From: Ralstonia soli
GTDB lineage: Bacteria; Pseudomonadota; Gammaproteobacteria; Burkholderiales; Burkholderiaceae
Assembly: GCF_023955655.1 (NCBI RefSeq)
Contig: NZ_JAMXHT010000004.1
Coordinates: 124,001-188,000, forward strand
Length of the DNA: 64,000 nucleotides
Direction: 5' to 3'
Shown: positions 34,126-42,958 of the stretch, one piece after another
Numbering within the stretch: the first letter of the stretch is position 1
Layout of the letters: each line of letters starts with the position of its first letter
The notes under the pieces: generated by a model
Seen by the model: the letters and a program-made list of their open reading frames with translations, nothing else
What the model was told of the DNA's origin: nothing
Database searches by the model: none
Translations under genes and position numbers: made by a program

Positions 34126-36558
34126 ATGTCGAAGGGTAACGGGCGCTCGCCGGGCGCATTGGATGTGTGGTGCTGGCTGCTGGGGCTCGTGCTGCTCCTG
34201 ACGGGGCTGTTTTTTGCAATCGGCGGGGCCAAGCTGGTTTCGTTGGGCGGGAGTGCGTATTTTCTGGTGGCGGGCATCGTGACGGTGCTGGCGGCGATCC
34301 AGTTGTTCCGTCGCCGCGCCGCAGCGGTGCCGCTGTTCGGGCTGGTGCTGATCGGCACGCTGGTCTGGGCATGGGTAGATGCAGGCTTCGATTTCTGGCC
34401 GCTGGTGTCACGCCTGATGCTGCCGGCTGGTTTGACGGCGCTGCTGCTGGCCACGTGGCCGGCGTTGCGCAAGCGCGAGTCCAAGGCGCCGGCTGCGGGT
34501 GTGTCTTACGCACTGGCCGCCGCGATTGCGGTGGCGATGGGGATAACGTTTGCGCAGATGTTCGTGCCGCATCCCACCGTCGCGTTCAACGGCTCGCCGC
34601 AGCCGCTGGTGCCGCTGGACAAGAACATGATTCAGAAGGACTGGAGCCACTACGGCAACACGCCCGGCGGCAGCCGTTTCGTGGCGCTGGACCAGATCAC
34701 ACGCGACAACATCAGCCAGTTGCAGGTGGCCTGGACGGCCCACACCGGCGATGTGCCGATGAGCCCCACGGGCAGCGGTGCGGAAGACCAGGAAACGCCG
34801 CTGCAGATCGGCAACCGCGTTTTCCTTTGCACGCCGCACAACAACGTCATCGCGCTCGATGCCGATACCGGCACGCAACTCTGGAAGCGCGAGATCAATG
34901 CGAAGGCGCAGGTCTGGAACCGCTGCCGCGGTCTGGCTTATTTCGACGCCACGCAGCCGGTTGCGCAGCCCACCGCTGCGGGTGCCACACCGGTACCGGC
35001 GCCGGCCATCGCCGCCGATGATCCGTGCCAGCGCCGTATTCTGATGAACACGATCGACGCGCGTCTCATCGCCATCAACGCGGACGACGGCGCCCTGTGC
35101 GAACGCTTCGGCAACCACGGCACCGTGGACCTGAAAGCCGGCATGGGTGACGCGAGTGATCCGAAATACCAGCTCACCTCTGCGCCGACCATGGCCGGCA
35201 CCACCGTCGTCCTGGGCGGACGCGTGGCTGACAACGTGCAGACTGACATGCCGGGCGGCGTTCTGCGCGGTTTCGATGTCATCACCGGGCAGATGCGCTG
35301 GGCGTTCGACCCCGGCCATGACGAACCCAATGCCGCGCTCAAGCCAGGCGAAACCTGGAAACGCAGCACGCCGAACTCCTGGGCGCCGATGTCGTACGAC
35401 GCGGCCATGAACACGGTGTTCATCCCGATGGGGAGCTCGTCGGTGGACCTGTGGGGCGCGAACCGCACGCCGCTGGACCACAAGTACGCCACGTCGATCC
35501 TGGCGCTGGATGCCACCACGGGCAAGGAGAAGTGGGTCTACCAGACCGTGCATAACGACTTGTGGGATTTCGATATCCCGATGCAGCCGACGCTGATCGA
35601 TTTTCCGCAGGCAGACGGCACCACCAAGCCGGCAGTCGTGTTCGGCACCAAGTCGGGCCAGCTCTTCGTGCTGGATCGCCAGACCGGCCAGCCGCTCACC
35701 CAAGTGGAAGAGCGCCCCGTCAAGCTGGCCAACATTCCGGGCGAGCAGTACAGCAAGACGCAGCCGTTCTCGGTCGGCATGCCGACCATTGGCGCCGGGC
35801 CGCTCAAGGAATCGGACATGTGGGGCGCCACGCCGTTTGACCAGCTGATGTGCCGCATCAAATTCAAGTCGATGCGCTACGACGGGCTGTTTACGGCGCC
35901 GGATACCGATGTGTCGCTGAGCTTTCCGGGGTCTCTGGGTGGCATGAACTGGGGCGGCGTGTCTACCGACCCGAACCACAAGGTCATCTTCGTCAACGAC
36001 ATGCGCCTGGGGTTGTGGGTGCAGATGATTCCGCAAAAGGCCGATGCCAACACGCCTGCCAGCAACGGCGGGGAAGCCGTCAACGCAGGCATGGGGGCGG
36101 TGCCGCTCAAGGGCACGCCTTACGCGGTCAATAAGGATCGCTTCATGTCGCCGCTGGGTGTGCCGTGTCAGAAGCCGCCGTTCGGCACGCTGTCGGCGGT
36201 CGATCTGACGACGCGCAAGATCCTGTGGCAGGTGCCGGTCGGTACGGTGCAGGACACAGGCCCGATGGGGGTCAAGATGGGCATGAAGATGCCGGTGGGC
36301 ATGCCGACGCTAGGTGGCACGCTGGCCACGCAGGGCGGCCTGGTCTTCATCGCGGGCACGCAGGATTACTACCTGCGCGCATTCGACAGCAGCACGGGCA
36401 AGGAGGTCTGGAAGGCCCGTCTGCCCGTGGGTAGCCAAGGCGGTCCGATGAGCTACGTGTCGCCCAAAACGGGCAAGCAGTACATCCTGATCTCGGCGGG
36501 CGGGGCGCGTCAGTCGCCCGATCGCGGGGATTACGTCATCGCCTACGCGCTGAAGTAA
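34126..36558 (+). CDS. Membrane-bound PQQ-dependent dehydrogenase, glucose/quinate/shikimate family
   Basis: An 810-residue quinoprotein (E. coli Gcd 796). About five N-terminal membrane helices fill the first 145 residues, followed by a periplasmic eight-bladed PQQ propeller starting near WSHYGNTPGGSRFVALDQIT. It shows family features NRCRGLAYFD, DDGALCERFGNHGTVDL, HNDLWDFDIPMQPTL and SFPGSLGGMNWGG. It oxidises a sugar or polyol in the periplasm and passes electrons to ubiquinone. ATG 34126 has GAGG 5 bases upstream; the longer frame is not family-like. Substrate (glucose versus quinate/shikimate) is not settled by sequence alone. No pqq biosynthesis genes are in the window. Confidence 0.92.
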   Translation: MSKGNGRSPGALDVWCWLLGLVLLLTGLFFAIGGAKLVSLGGSAYFLVAGIVTVLAAIQLFRRRAAAVPLFGLVLIGTLVWAWVDAGFDFWPLVSRLMLPAGLTALLLATWPALRKRESKAPAAGVSYALAAAIAVAMGITFAQMFVPHPTVAFNGSPQPLVPLDKNMIQKDWSHYGNTPGGSRFVALDQITRDNISQLQVAWTAHTGDVPMSPTGSGAEDQETPLQIGNRVFLCTPHNNVIALDADTGTQLWKREINAKAQVWNRCRGLAYFDATQPVAQPTAAGATPVPAPAIAADDPCQRRILMNTIDARLIAINADDGALCERFGNHGTVDLKAGMGDASDPKYQLTSAPTMAGTTVVLGGRVADNVQTDMPGGVLRGFDVITGQMRWAFDPGHDEPNAALKPGETWKRSTPNSWAPMSYDAAMNTVFIPMGSSSVDLWGANRTPLDHKYATSILALDATTGKEKWVYQTVHNDLWDFDIPMQPTLIDFPQADGTTKPAVVFGTKSGQLFVLDRQTGQPLTQVEERPVKLANIPGEQYSKTQPFSVGMPTIGAGPLKESDMWGATPFDQLMCRIKFKSMRYDGLFTAPDTDVSLSFPGSLGGMNWGGVSTDPNHKVIFVNDMRLGLWVQMIPQKADANTPASNGGEAVNAGMGAVPLKGTPYAVNKDRFMSPLGVPCQKPPFGTLSAVDLTTRKILWQVPVGTVQDTGPMGVKMGMKMPVGMPTLGGTLATQGGLVFIAGTQDYYLRAFDSSTGKEVWKARLPVGSQGGPMSYVSPKTGKQYILISAGGARQSPDRGDYVIAYALK

Positions 36559-36576
36559 ATCAAGCTGGGCTGGACA

Positions 36577-36618
36577 CGGCCGCATGCGCCAAATTTTTGC
36601 GCATGCGGCCGATTTTTA
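36577..36618 (+). terminator. Strong terminator after the PQQ dehydrogenase
   Basis: A perfect 13-bp stem, CGGCCGCATGCGC with GCGCATGCGGCCG, around a 9-base loop and followed by ATTTTTATT. It lies between the dehydrogenase and the porin. Confidence 0.85.
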
Positions 36619-36656
36619 TTGGGGAGCCCAACTTGGGCAAAGAGGGAACACAACGC

Positions 36657-37724
36657 ATGTCGATTTTTTCTTCACGCGGGCGCGTGCGGCCGTATGGGCT
36701 GGTGTGCGTCGCGTTCGCGGCAGGGTTCGGCGCTCAGGCTGCCTGCGCGGAAGGCACTCAGGGCACACAGGGCACGGTCACGCTGTACGGCTCGCTCGAT
36801 ACGAGCATCGAAGTGACCAATGCAGGGAGTACGTGGACGCCACGGATGGATTCGGGCGCCTATCGCGGCTCACGCTTCGGCTTGCGCGGCGCCGAGCCGA
36901 TCGGCGCAGACACACGCATTCTATTTACGCTGGAAAACGGTTTCGGCTCGGATGACGGTTCCTTTGCTGCGGCAGGCACGCTGTTCAACCGCCAGGCGTG
37001 GGTCGGGGTTGGCGCGCCGTGGGGCGAGGTGCGGGTGGGGCGCCAGTATTCGCCCATCTACATTCCTTTCAAGGGCGCGTTGGACGCCTTTGGCGCGGGC
37101 ACGATTGCCTCGGGCCTGAACAATTTCTCCAGGATCACGCCGTATACCAACAACGGCATCACGTACTTGTCGCCCAACCTCGGTGGTTGGACGGCGACGC
37201 TGATGATGGCCGCGCGCGACAGCAGCAACGGTGGCAGCGGCACAGGCCTGGCCGGTAGTTACGAGACCATTGCATACAGCAACGGGCCCTTCCACGCGTC
37301 ATATGCGCACCAGCAGACCAACGGTAGCGGCGCACTGCGGGCCAACCTTGGCGGCGTGTCGTACCGCATCGGCAAGACCACCGCGTACCTGGCGTTCTTC
37401 AACAACGATGGTGGCACGCCGCGCGCACACAACGATGGGATGTCGGTCTCGGCGCGCTATGCATTCAATGCGCGCTGGCGTGCCTCGGTGGGCTATGCCC
37501 TCGTGCGTGATCGTTCGGGCGGCAACGCGAATGCGGACCAGTTCAGCGCCGCGACCGAGTACGACGTTTCGCGCAGGCTCATGCTGTATGCAAGTGCCGG
37601 TGCGCTGCGCAATCACGGCAATGCCACCTTCACGCTGCGCGGCGTCAACGTGACGGGCTTGCCGACTGCCTACCCCGGCGCGCCCGTGCGTGGCGTGCAG
37701 ATCGGGATGATCAATCGGTTTTAA
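36657..37724 (+). CDS. Outer-membrane porin (betaproteobacterial trimeric type)
   Basis: A 355-residue porin of the general betaproteobacterial (Porin_4/OmpC-like) type. A signal peptide ends about residue 32 (QAACA), and the mature part starts with the hallmark GTVTLYGSLDTSIE. Further family marks are SRFGLRGAEPIGADTRILFTLE, NRQAWVGVGAPWGEVRVGRQYS and a C-terminal strand ending in Phe (GVQIGMINRF). ATG 36657 has AGAGGGA upstream. It has its own position after a terminator, so it is likely a separate unit. Confidence 0.93.
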   Translation: MSIFSSRGRVRPYGLVCVAFAAGFGAQAACAEGTQGTQGTVTLYGSLDTSIEVTNAGSTWTPRMDSGAYRGSRFGLRGAEPIGADTRILFTLENGFGSDDGSFAAAGTLFNRQAWVGVGAPWGEVRVGRQYSPIYIPFKGALDAFGAGTIASGLNNFSRITPYTNNGITYLSPNLGGWTATLMMAARDSSNGGSGTGLAGSYETIAYSNGPFHASYAHQQTNGSGALRANLGGVSYRIGKTTAYLAFFNNDGGTPRAHNDGMSVSARYAFNARWRASVGYALVRDRSGGNANADQFSAATEYDVSRRLMLYASAGALRNHGNATFTLRGVNVTGLPTAYPGAPVRGVQIGMINRF

Positions 37725-38126
37725 GGCGTCCACGCCACTGCTTGACCGCACCGCGTGTGTGCTGACTCCGTATGCCATGGGGGATGCGCCTGGGCGTGTG
37801 TTGACGGTCCGCTTCCACCAAACGGGTGACAGAACCGCCTTGGCTGATCGGGCGCCCGCCAGTTGGGGGAGTGGCCGCCTCGCTTGATTGCGTTTGTGCA
37901 GGGCAGCGAATCGCAGGCCCGGGCAAGCCATTGCTCTCCACATTGGCTGATACCCGTTGATCCGCCCGATTGCGTGCACCGCACCGTAAGCTGCGATTTA
38001 CACAGCAATAAAAATTACTTTACATGGCAATCGACAGCATTTCCTAAGCTTGGCTGTGCTTTGCAGGAAGGGAGAACAACAAGGGGGGGCCTCCACCACA
38101 AGACAGTCTCCGCAAGGGAGGTTCTC
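37725..38126. other. Intergenic region between porin and Asp-box protein
   Basis: About 400 bases without a credible gene. I see no clear porin terminator. A weak sigma-70-like pair, TTTACA at 37997-38002 and TTACAT at 38020-38025 with 17 bases between, lies in a locally AT-rich stretch 100 bases before the downstream gene and could be its promoter. Confidence 0.4.
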
Positions 38127-39581
38127 ATGTCTCATCACAGAGCGACTGCGCTGCTGCGCAGAAGCACGCTGACGGCAGCCCTGATCGTCAGCCCCGTCGC
38201 GTGGGCGGCCACGCTGGTGTCAGGCCCCAGCCCGTTTGCCGGGTGCACCGTGGGTGGGGGCGCAGGCAGCACGAATTACGTGAATGCCGAGGTGGAGCCC
38301 TACGTGGCCGTCAACCCGGCCAACCCGACCAACTACATTGGCGTGTGGCAGCAAGACCGGTGGTCCGATGGTGGTGCGCATGGGTTGATGTCCGCGGCGT
38401 CCTTTGATGGTGGCGCGACCTGGGCACCGGTACCCCAGCCGTTCAGCACATGTGCGGGCGCGAATGCGCTTGGTTATGAACGGGCGTCCGATCCCTGGGT
38501 GTCCTTCGGGCCGGATGGCACGGCGTATTCGGTGTCCATCTCATTCGACCACTCCCGCAACAACAACGCAGTTGGTGCGGCGGTCTCTCGGGACGGCGGT
38601 AAGAGCTGGACCAACCTGACCACGCTGATTGCCGATAACGAGCCGAGCGTGCAGTTCTTCAACGACAAGGAATCCGTGACGGCAGACCCGGTCAAGCGCG
38701 GTGTTGCCTATGCGGTGTGGGATCGGTTGGAACTGCCTAACGACAATCCCTATGCGAACCAGCATGCCTTGGCGTTCCGAGGGCCGGCCTACCTTTCCAA
38801 GACCGTTGACGGCGGCCAGACCTGGAGTGCGCCCAGCGTGATGGTGAACACCCCGTCGGAGCACCAGACCATCGGCAACCAGATCGTCGTCAATTCGCAG
38901 ACGGGCGCGCTGTACGACTTTTTCAACTACATCCACGCACCTGGTAGATCAGCGGCAGCGAGCACCAACAGCGTGGCGTTCGTCAAATCCACCGATGGCG
39001 GCGCGACCTGGAGCAAGCCGCAGATCATCGCGAGCCTGCAGTTCGTGCCCGTGACCGATCCGAACACCGGTGAGGCGCTGCGCACTGGCGACATCATTCC
39101 CGAGCCCGCGATTGACCCGGCCACAGGGCAGCTCTATGTGGTTTGGCAGGATGGGCGTTTCAGCGGTGGCACGCATGCCGACATCGCACTGTCGACCTCA
39201 ACCGACGGCGGCCAGACCTGGAGCACGCCCAAGCAGGTCAACACGCCGACGGGCAAGGCGGCCTTCAACGCGATGGTGCAGGTGAACTCCGCCGGCACTG
39301 TGGCCGTGACGTACTACGACATACGCAACCTCGCGGCGGGCAACACGACCACGCTGCCGACGGACTACTGGCAGATCACCTCCGCCAACGGTGGGCAGTC
39401 CTTCGGTAGCGAAACGCACCTTGCCGGCTCGTTCGACATGAGGACCGCGCCGGTGGCACGCGGGTTCTTCATTGGCGACTACGCAGGGCTGGCGGCGGCT
39501 GGCACGAAGTTCGTGCCGTTTTTCATCCAGACCAACTCGGGCAACACCGCCAACCGGACAGACGTGTTCGTCTCTCCGTAA
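38127..39581 (+). CDS. Secreted Asp-box (BNR) repeat protein, sialidase-like fold
   Basis: A 484-residue exported protein. The signal peptide is about residues 1-28 (ending VAWAA). It has five good Asp-boxes of the form S-x-D-G-G-x-T-W at residues 92-99, 154-161, 226-233, 288-295 and 358-365, and a degenerate sixth (SANGGQSF) near 430, spaced about 62-72 residues, as expected for a six-bladed propeller. Sialidases and other glycoside hydrolases have this fold, but I cannot identify the arginine triad or the FRIP motif, so enzymatic activity is unproven. GGGAGG lies 5 bases before the ATG. No carbohydrate-metabolism genes adjoin it. Confidence 0.82.
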   Translation: MSHHRATALLRRSTLTAALIVSPVAWAATLVSGPSPFAGCTVGGGAGSTNYVNAEVEPYVAVNPANPTNYIGVWQQDRWSDGGAHGLMSAASFDGGATWAPVPQPFSTCAGANALGYERASDPWVSFGPDGTAYSVSISFDHSRNNNAVGAAVSRDGGKSWTNLTTLIADNEPSVQFFNDKESVTADPVKRGVAYAVWDRLELPNDNPYANQHALAFRGPAYLSKTVDGGQTWSAPSVMVNTPSEHQTIGNQIVVNSQTGALYDFFNYIHAPGRSAAASTNSVAFVKSTDGGATWSKPQIIASLQFVPVTDPNTGEALRTGDIIPEPAIDPATGQLYVVWQDGRFSGGTHADIALSTSTDGGQTWSTPKQVNTPTGKAAFNAMVQVNSAGTVAVTYYDIRNLAAGNTTTLPTDYWQITSANGGQSFGSETHLAGSFDMRTAPVARGFFIGDYAGLAAAGTKFVPFFIQTNSGNTANRTDVFVSP

Positions 39582-39604
39582 CCGGCGCAGCTGTGCGGGC
39601 GCTG

Positions 39605-40441
39605 TCAGGCCACGGCCTTGGCGGCGGCCCGCCCGCGCAGCCACTCAAACGTCAGCAGCAGACAAGTCGAAAACACAATCAAAATCGTCGCCAGCGCAGC
39701 AATCGTCGGCGAGATGTTCTCGCGAATCCCGGTAAACATCTGGCGCGGCAGCGTCACCTGATCAGCGCCGGCGAGGAAGAGTGTCACCACCACTTCATCA
39801 AACGAGGTGGCAAACGCGAACAACGCGCCCGAGATGACGCCCGGCGCAATCACGGGCAGGGTGATGCGGAAGAACGTCATCACAGGATTCGCGCCCAGCG
39901 ACAGGCTCGCCCGCACAAGGTTGTGGTTGAACCCTTGCAGCGTCGCCAACACCGTCGTCACCACAAACGGCACGCCCAGCGCCGCATGCGCGAGGATCAG
40001 GCCGATATACGTGTTCGCCAGCCCCAGCGGCGCGAAGAACAGATACATGCCGACACCGACGACGACCACCGGCACGATCATCGGCGACACCAGCACCGCC
40101 ATCAGGAGCCCCTTGCCGCGGAAGTCCGCCTTGTTCAGACCGATGGCGGCCAGCGTGCCCAGCACCGTTGCCACAATCGTGGCAGCCGGCGCGACGATGA
40201 AGCTATTCTTGGCCGCCATGCGCCATTCGTCCGATGTGACGAGGTTCTGATACCAGCGCAGCGAATAGCTCGGAATCGGGTACGACAGGAACGTGCTCGA
40301 CGAGAACGACAGCGGCACGATCACCAGCACCGGCAGCACGAGGTAGAGCAGCGTCAGTACGGCCAGGCCGCGCAGCGCGAAGTACCAGATGCGCTCAATG
40401 AGCGAGGTATGCGGGGCGAACATCGGTTTGGTGAATGTCAT
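39605..40441 (-). CDS. Polyamine-type ABC transporter permease (PotC/PotI-like)
   Basis: A 278-residue inner-membrane permease with six helices and the binding-protein-dependent transport EAA-like loop (RASLSLGANPVMTFFRITLPVIAPG near residues 185-210) that contacts the ATPase. It begins MTFTKPMFAP; upstream in-frame residues overlap the preceding permease and are unlike the family. It is the last gene of a four-gene minus-strand operon (ATPase, binding protein, permease, permease), 16 bases after its partner permease. Confidence 0.92.
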   Translation of the reverse strand: MTFTKPMFAPHTSLIERIWYFALRGLAVLTLLYLVLPVLVIVPLSFSSSTFLSYPIPSYSLRWYQNLVTSDEWRMAAKNSFIVAPAATIVATVLGTLAAIGLNKADFRGKGLLMAVLVSPMIVPVVVVGVGMYLFFAPLGLANTYIGLILAHAALGVPFVVTTVLATLQGFNHNLVRASLSLGANPVMTFFRITLPVIAPGVISGALFAFATSFDEVVVTLFLAGADQVTLPRQMFTGIRENISPTIAALATILIVFSTCLLLTFEWLRGRAAAKAVA

Positions 40442-40457
40442 GATCGATGTCTCTTGT

Positions 40458-41726
40458 TTAACCAACGCGAACCTTGGGCCGCGTGAAGCGCCCGTACACC
40501 GCATACAGCACCAGCGTGGCGAGCAACAGCAGGGCGCCGAGCGCGCAGGCCATGCCCCAGTTGATGGTGACGTTGGTGAAGTAGGCCACGTAGTAGCTGA
40601 CCATCTGGTCGTTCGGGCCGCCCAGCAGCGCAGGGGTGATGTAGTAGCCCAGTGCGAGGATGAACACCAGCAGCGCACCGGCGCCGATGCCCGGATACGT
40701 CTGCGGCACGTACACACGCCAGAACGCCGCAAACGGATGACTGCCCAGCGACACCGCCGCACGCTGGTACGTGGTCGGAATCGACTTCATCACGCTGTAC
40801 AGCGGCAGGATCATGAACGGCAGCAGGATGTGCGTCATCGAGATATAGACGCCCACGCGGTTGAACAGCAGCGCCAGCGGCTCCTTGATGATCCCCAGGT
40901 CCATCAGGCCGTGGTTGATGAGGCCCTCGGTCTGCAGCAGCACGATCCACGCGGCCACGCGCACGAGGATGGACGTCCAGAACGGGATCAGCACCAGCAC
41001 CATGACAAGGTTGGCGCGGCGCTCCGGCAGCGAGGCGATCCAGTACGAGAGCGGGTAGCCCAGCAGCAGCGCAAACAGCGTCACCATCGCGCTGATGACG
41101 AAGGTGCGGATGAACACCGTCACGTAGATCTGCTCGTCGGGGTCGGTTGGCTGGATGTGGCCGAAGGCGTCTTGCTTGTGGTCCAGCGCCGCCAGCAGGT
41201 AGAACGGCGACGTGCGGCTGCCGTTCTTCGCGATGGCCTGCCAGTAGGCGGTGTCGCTCCAGCGCTCGTCGACTTCGATGAGCTTGGTGCGCGTTTGTGC
41301 GGGCGTGAGCGCCAGCGGCTTGCCGTTGTCGTCGGCCAACGGCATGGCACGCGCGGTCTTGGCCACCAACGAGCGGAAGCCGGGGATTTCGGTGTTCAGG
41401 CGGCGGGCCAGGGCGCCCATCGCTTCGCCTTCGCTCACGGTGGTGAGGTCGGCGGCCAGTGCTGCGTAGGCGGCATCGGCAGGTGGCGATTTGCGGTCCC
41501 AGTTCTTGAGTGCGATCACCGTCTTGGGTAGCGCGTCGGCCACCTCGGGGTTCTGCACGGCGCGCGTAAGCAGGGCGCCGATCGGCACCACGAAGATGAG
41601 CAGCAGGAAGATGGCGAGCGGCGCCACCAGCGCCAGCGCCATGGCACGCCTGCGCGCCTCAGCGCTCTTCAGTTCGCGTTTGAGTTTGGCCGTCGATTCC
41701 GGAACCGATTCAGCCGCGATGGTCAT
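40458..41726 (-). CDS. Polyamine-type ABC transporter permease with periplasmic insert (PotB/PotH-like)
   Basis: A 422-residue permease. TM1 is at about residues 33-54, then a hydrophilic insert of roughly 135 residues (VQNPEVADALPK... to DPDEQIYV) precedes TM2; the remainder is the usual five-helix permease core with the coupling loop RAAVSLGSHPFAAFWRVYVPQT near 330. Classic PotB is about 285 residues, so the insert is extra and should face the periplasm, where it could touch the binding protein. ATG 41726 is used; a TTG at 41735 would add three residues. Confidence 0.9.
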   Translation of the reverse strand: MTIAAESVPESTAKLKRELKSAEARRRAMALALVAPLAIFLLLIFVVPIGALLTRAVQNPEVADALPKTVIALKNWDRKSPPADAAYAALAADLTTVSEGEAMGALARRLNTEIPGFRSLVAKTARAMPLADDNGKPLALTPAQTRTKLIEVDERWSDTAYWQAIAKNGSRTSPFYLLAALDHKQDAFGHIQPTDPDEQIYVTVFIRTFVISAMVTLFALLLGYPLSYWIASLPERRANLVMVLVLIPFWTSILVRVAAWIVLLQTEGLINHGLMDLGIIKEPLALLFNRVGVYISMTHILLPFMILPLYSVMKSIPTTYQRAAVSLGSHPFAAFWRVYVPQTYPGIGAGALLVFILALGYYITPALLGGPNDQMVSYYVAYFTNVTINWGMACALGALLLLATLVLYAVYGRFTRPKVRVG

Positions 41727-41822
41727 GGTATTCAAGCTGCCCTCGCCAGATGCTGCGGAGATTCATCCGACGGATGCCATGCCGAGTCGACAGGGCATCC
41801 GCGCGGTCACTGCACTAAGGTG

Positions 41823-42875
41823 TTACTTCGATGCCCACGAGGCGAAGCGCTGCTCCAGCTCATCACCATGGTCGGTCCAGAACTGCAGGTTCTGCAGCAC
41901 GGCGTTCTTGGCGTTCTCGGGCGAGTTCGGCATGTTGGCCTGCGTCTTGGCATCGAGCGCCTTGATGGCCGCCACGTTGGCCGGGCCGTACGCGATGTGC
42001 TTGGCGTATTCCTGCTGCGGCTTCTGCGACAGCGTGTAGGCGATGTACTGCTCAGACAGCGCCTTGTTCGGTGCGCCTTTGGGGATGGCCCAGTAGTCCA
42101 GGTCGTAGATGCTGCCGTTCCAGACCACCTTCAGGTTCTTGCCTTCGCGCTGCGCGGCGTCGATGCGGCCGTTGAACGCGGTGGACATCACCACATCACC
42201 CGCCACCAGGAACTGCGGCGGCTGCGCACCGGCTTCCCACCACTGGATGTTGGCTTTCAGTTGATCGAGCTTCTTGAACGCGCGGTTCTGACCGTCCTTG
42301 GTGGCAAGCACCTTGTAGACGTCCTTGGGCGGCACGCCGTCGGCCATCAGCGCGAATTCCAGGTTGCCGCGCGCACCCTTGCGCATGCCGCGCTTGCCCG
42401 GGAATTTCTTCACGTCCCAGAAATCGGCCCAGCCGGTGGGAGCGGTCTTGAGCTTGTCGGCGTTATACGCCATGGCCGTCGACCACACAAAGAAGCCCAC
42501 GCCGCAGGTGCTCGGCGACTCGGGGATCAAGTCGCTCTTCTTGGCGATCTTGCTCCAGTCGAGCTTCTCGAACAGGCCTTCATCGCAGCCGCGGCCGATG
42601 TCACCGGATTCGACTTCCACCACGTCCCAGTTGACGTGCTTGGCTTCCACCATGGCCTTGATCTTGGCCTGCTCGCCGTTGTACTCGACCACGGTGACCT
42701 TGTTGCCGGTCTGCGCTTCGAACGGCTTGTTGAAGGCGGCCTTCTGTGCATCGCCATTGGCGCCGCCGAAGTTGACGACGGTGATCTCCGCCGCATGCGC
42801 GCCAAATGCAATGGCGAACGCGCCGGCAAGTACGCTCAAACGCGCCCATGTACGCAGTTGGGTGATGTGTTTCAT
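41823..42875 (-). CDS. Polyamine-type ABC transporter substrate-binding protein (PotD/PotF-like)
   Basis: A 350-residue periplasmic binding protein of family 1 (spermidine/putrescine class). Signal peptide residues 1-29 end GAHA. The mature start EITVVNFGGANGDAQKAAFNKPFEAQTG and later GVGFFVWSTAMAYN, VVMSTAFNGRIDAAQREG and DLDYWAIPKGAPNK are typical. It may bind putrescine or a related amine or amino acid; the exact ligand is not readable. It sits between the ATPase and the two permeases. Confidence 0.92.
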   Translation of the reverse strand: MKHITQLRTWARLSVLAGAFAIAFGAHAAEITVVNFGGANGDAQKAAFNKPFEAQTGNKVTVVEYNGEQAKIKAMVEAKHVNWDVVEVESGDIGRGCDEGLFEKLDWSKIAKKSDLIPESPSTCGVGFFVWSTAMAYNADKLKTAPTGWADFWDVKKFPGKRGMRKGARGNLEFALMADGVPPKDVYKVLATKDGQNRAFKKLDQLKANIQWWEAGAQPPQFLVAGDVVMSTAFNGRIDAAQREGKNLKVVWNGSIYDLDYWAIPKGAPNKALSEQYIAYTLSQKPQQEYAKHIAYGPANVAAIKALDAKTQANMPNSPENAKNAVLQNLQFWTDHGDELEQRFASWASK

Positions 42876-42958
42876 TCCTGGCTCCTCTTTTGGCTTTGGC
42901 TTGTGGTTACGGCTCGTGGTCGTGGTACGCGGGCGCGTCGGGTGATGCGCCCACGTGG

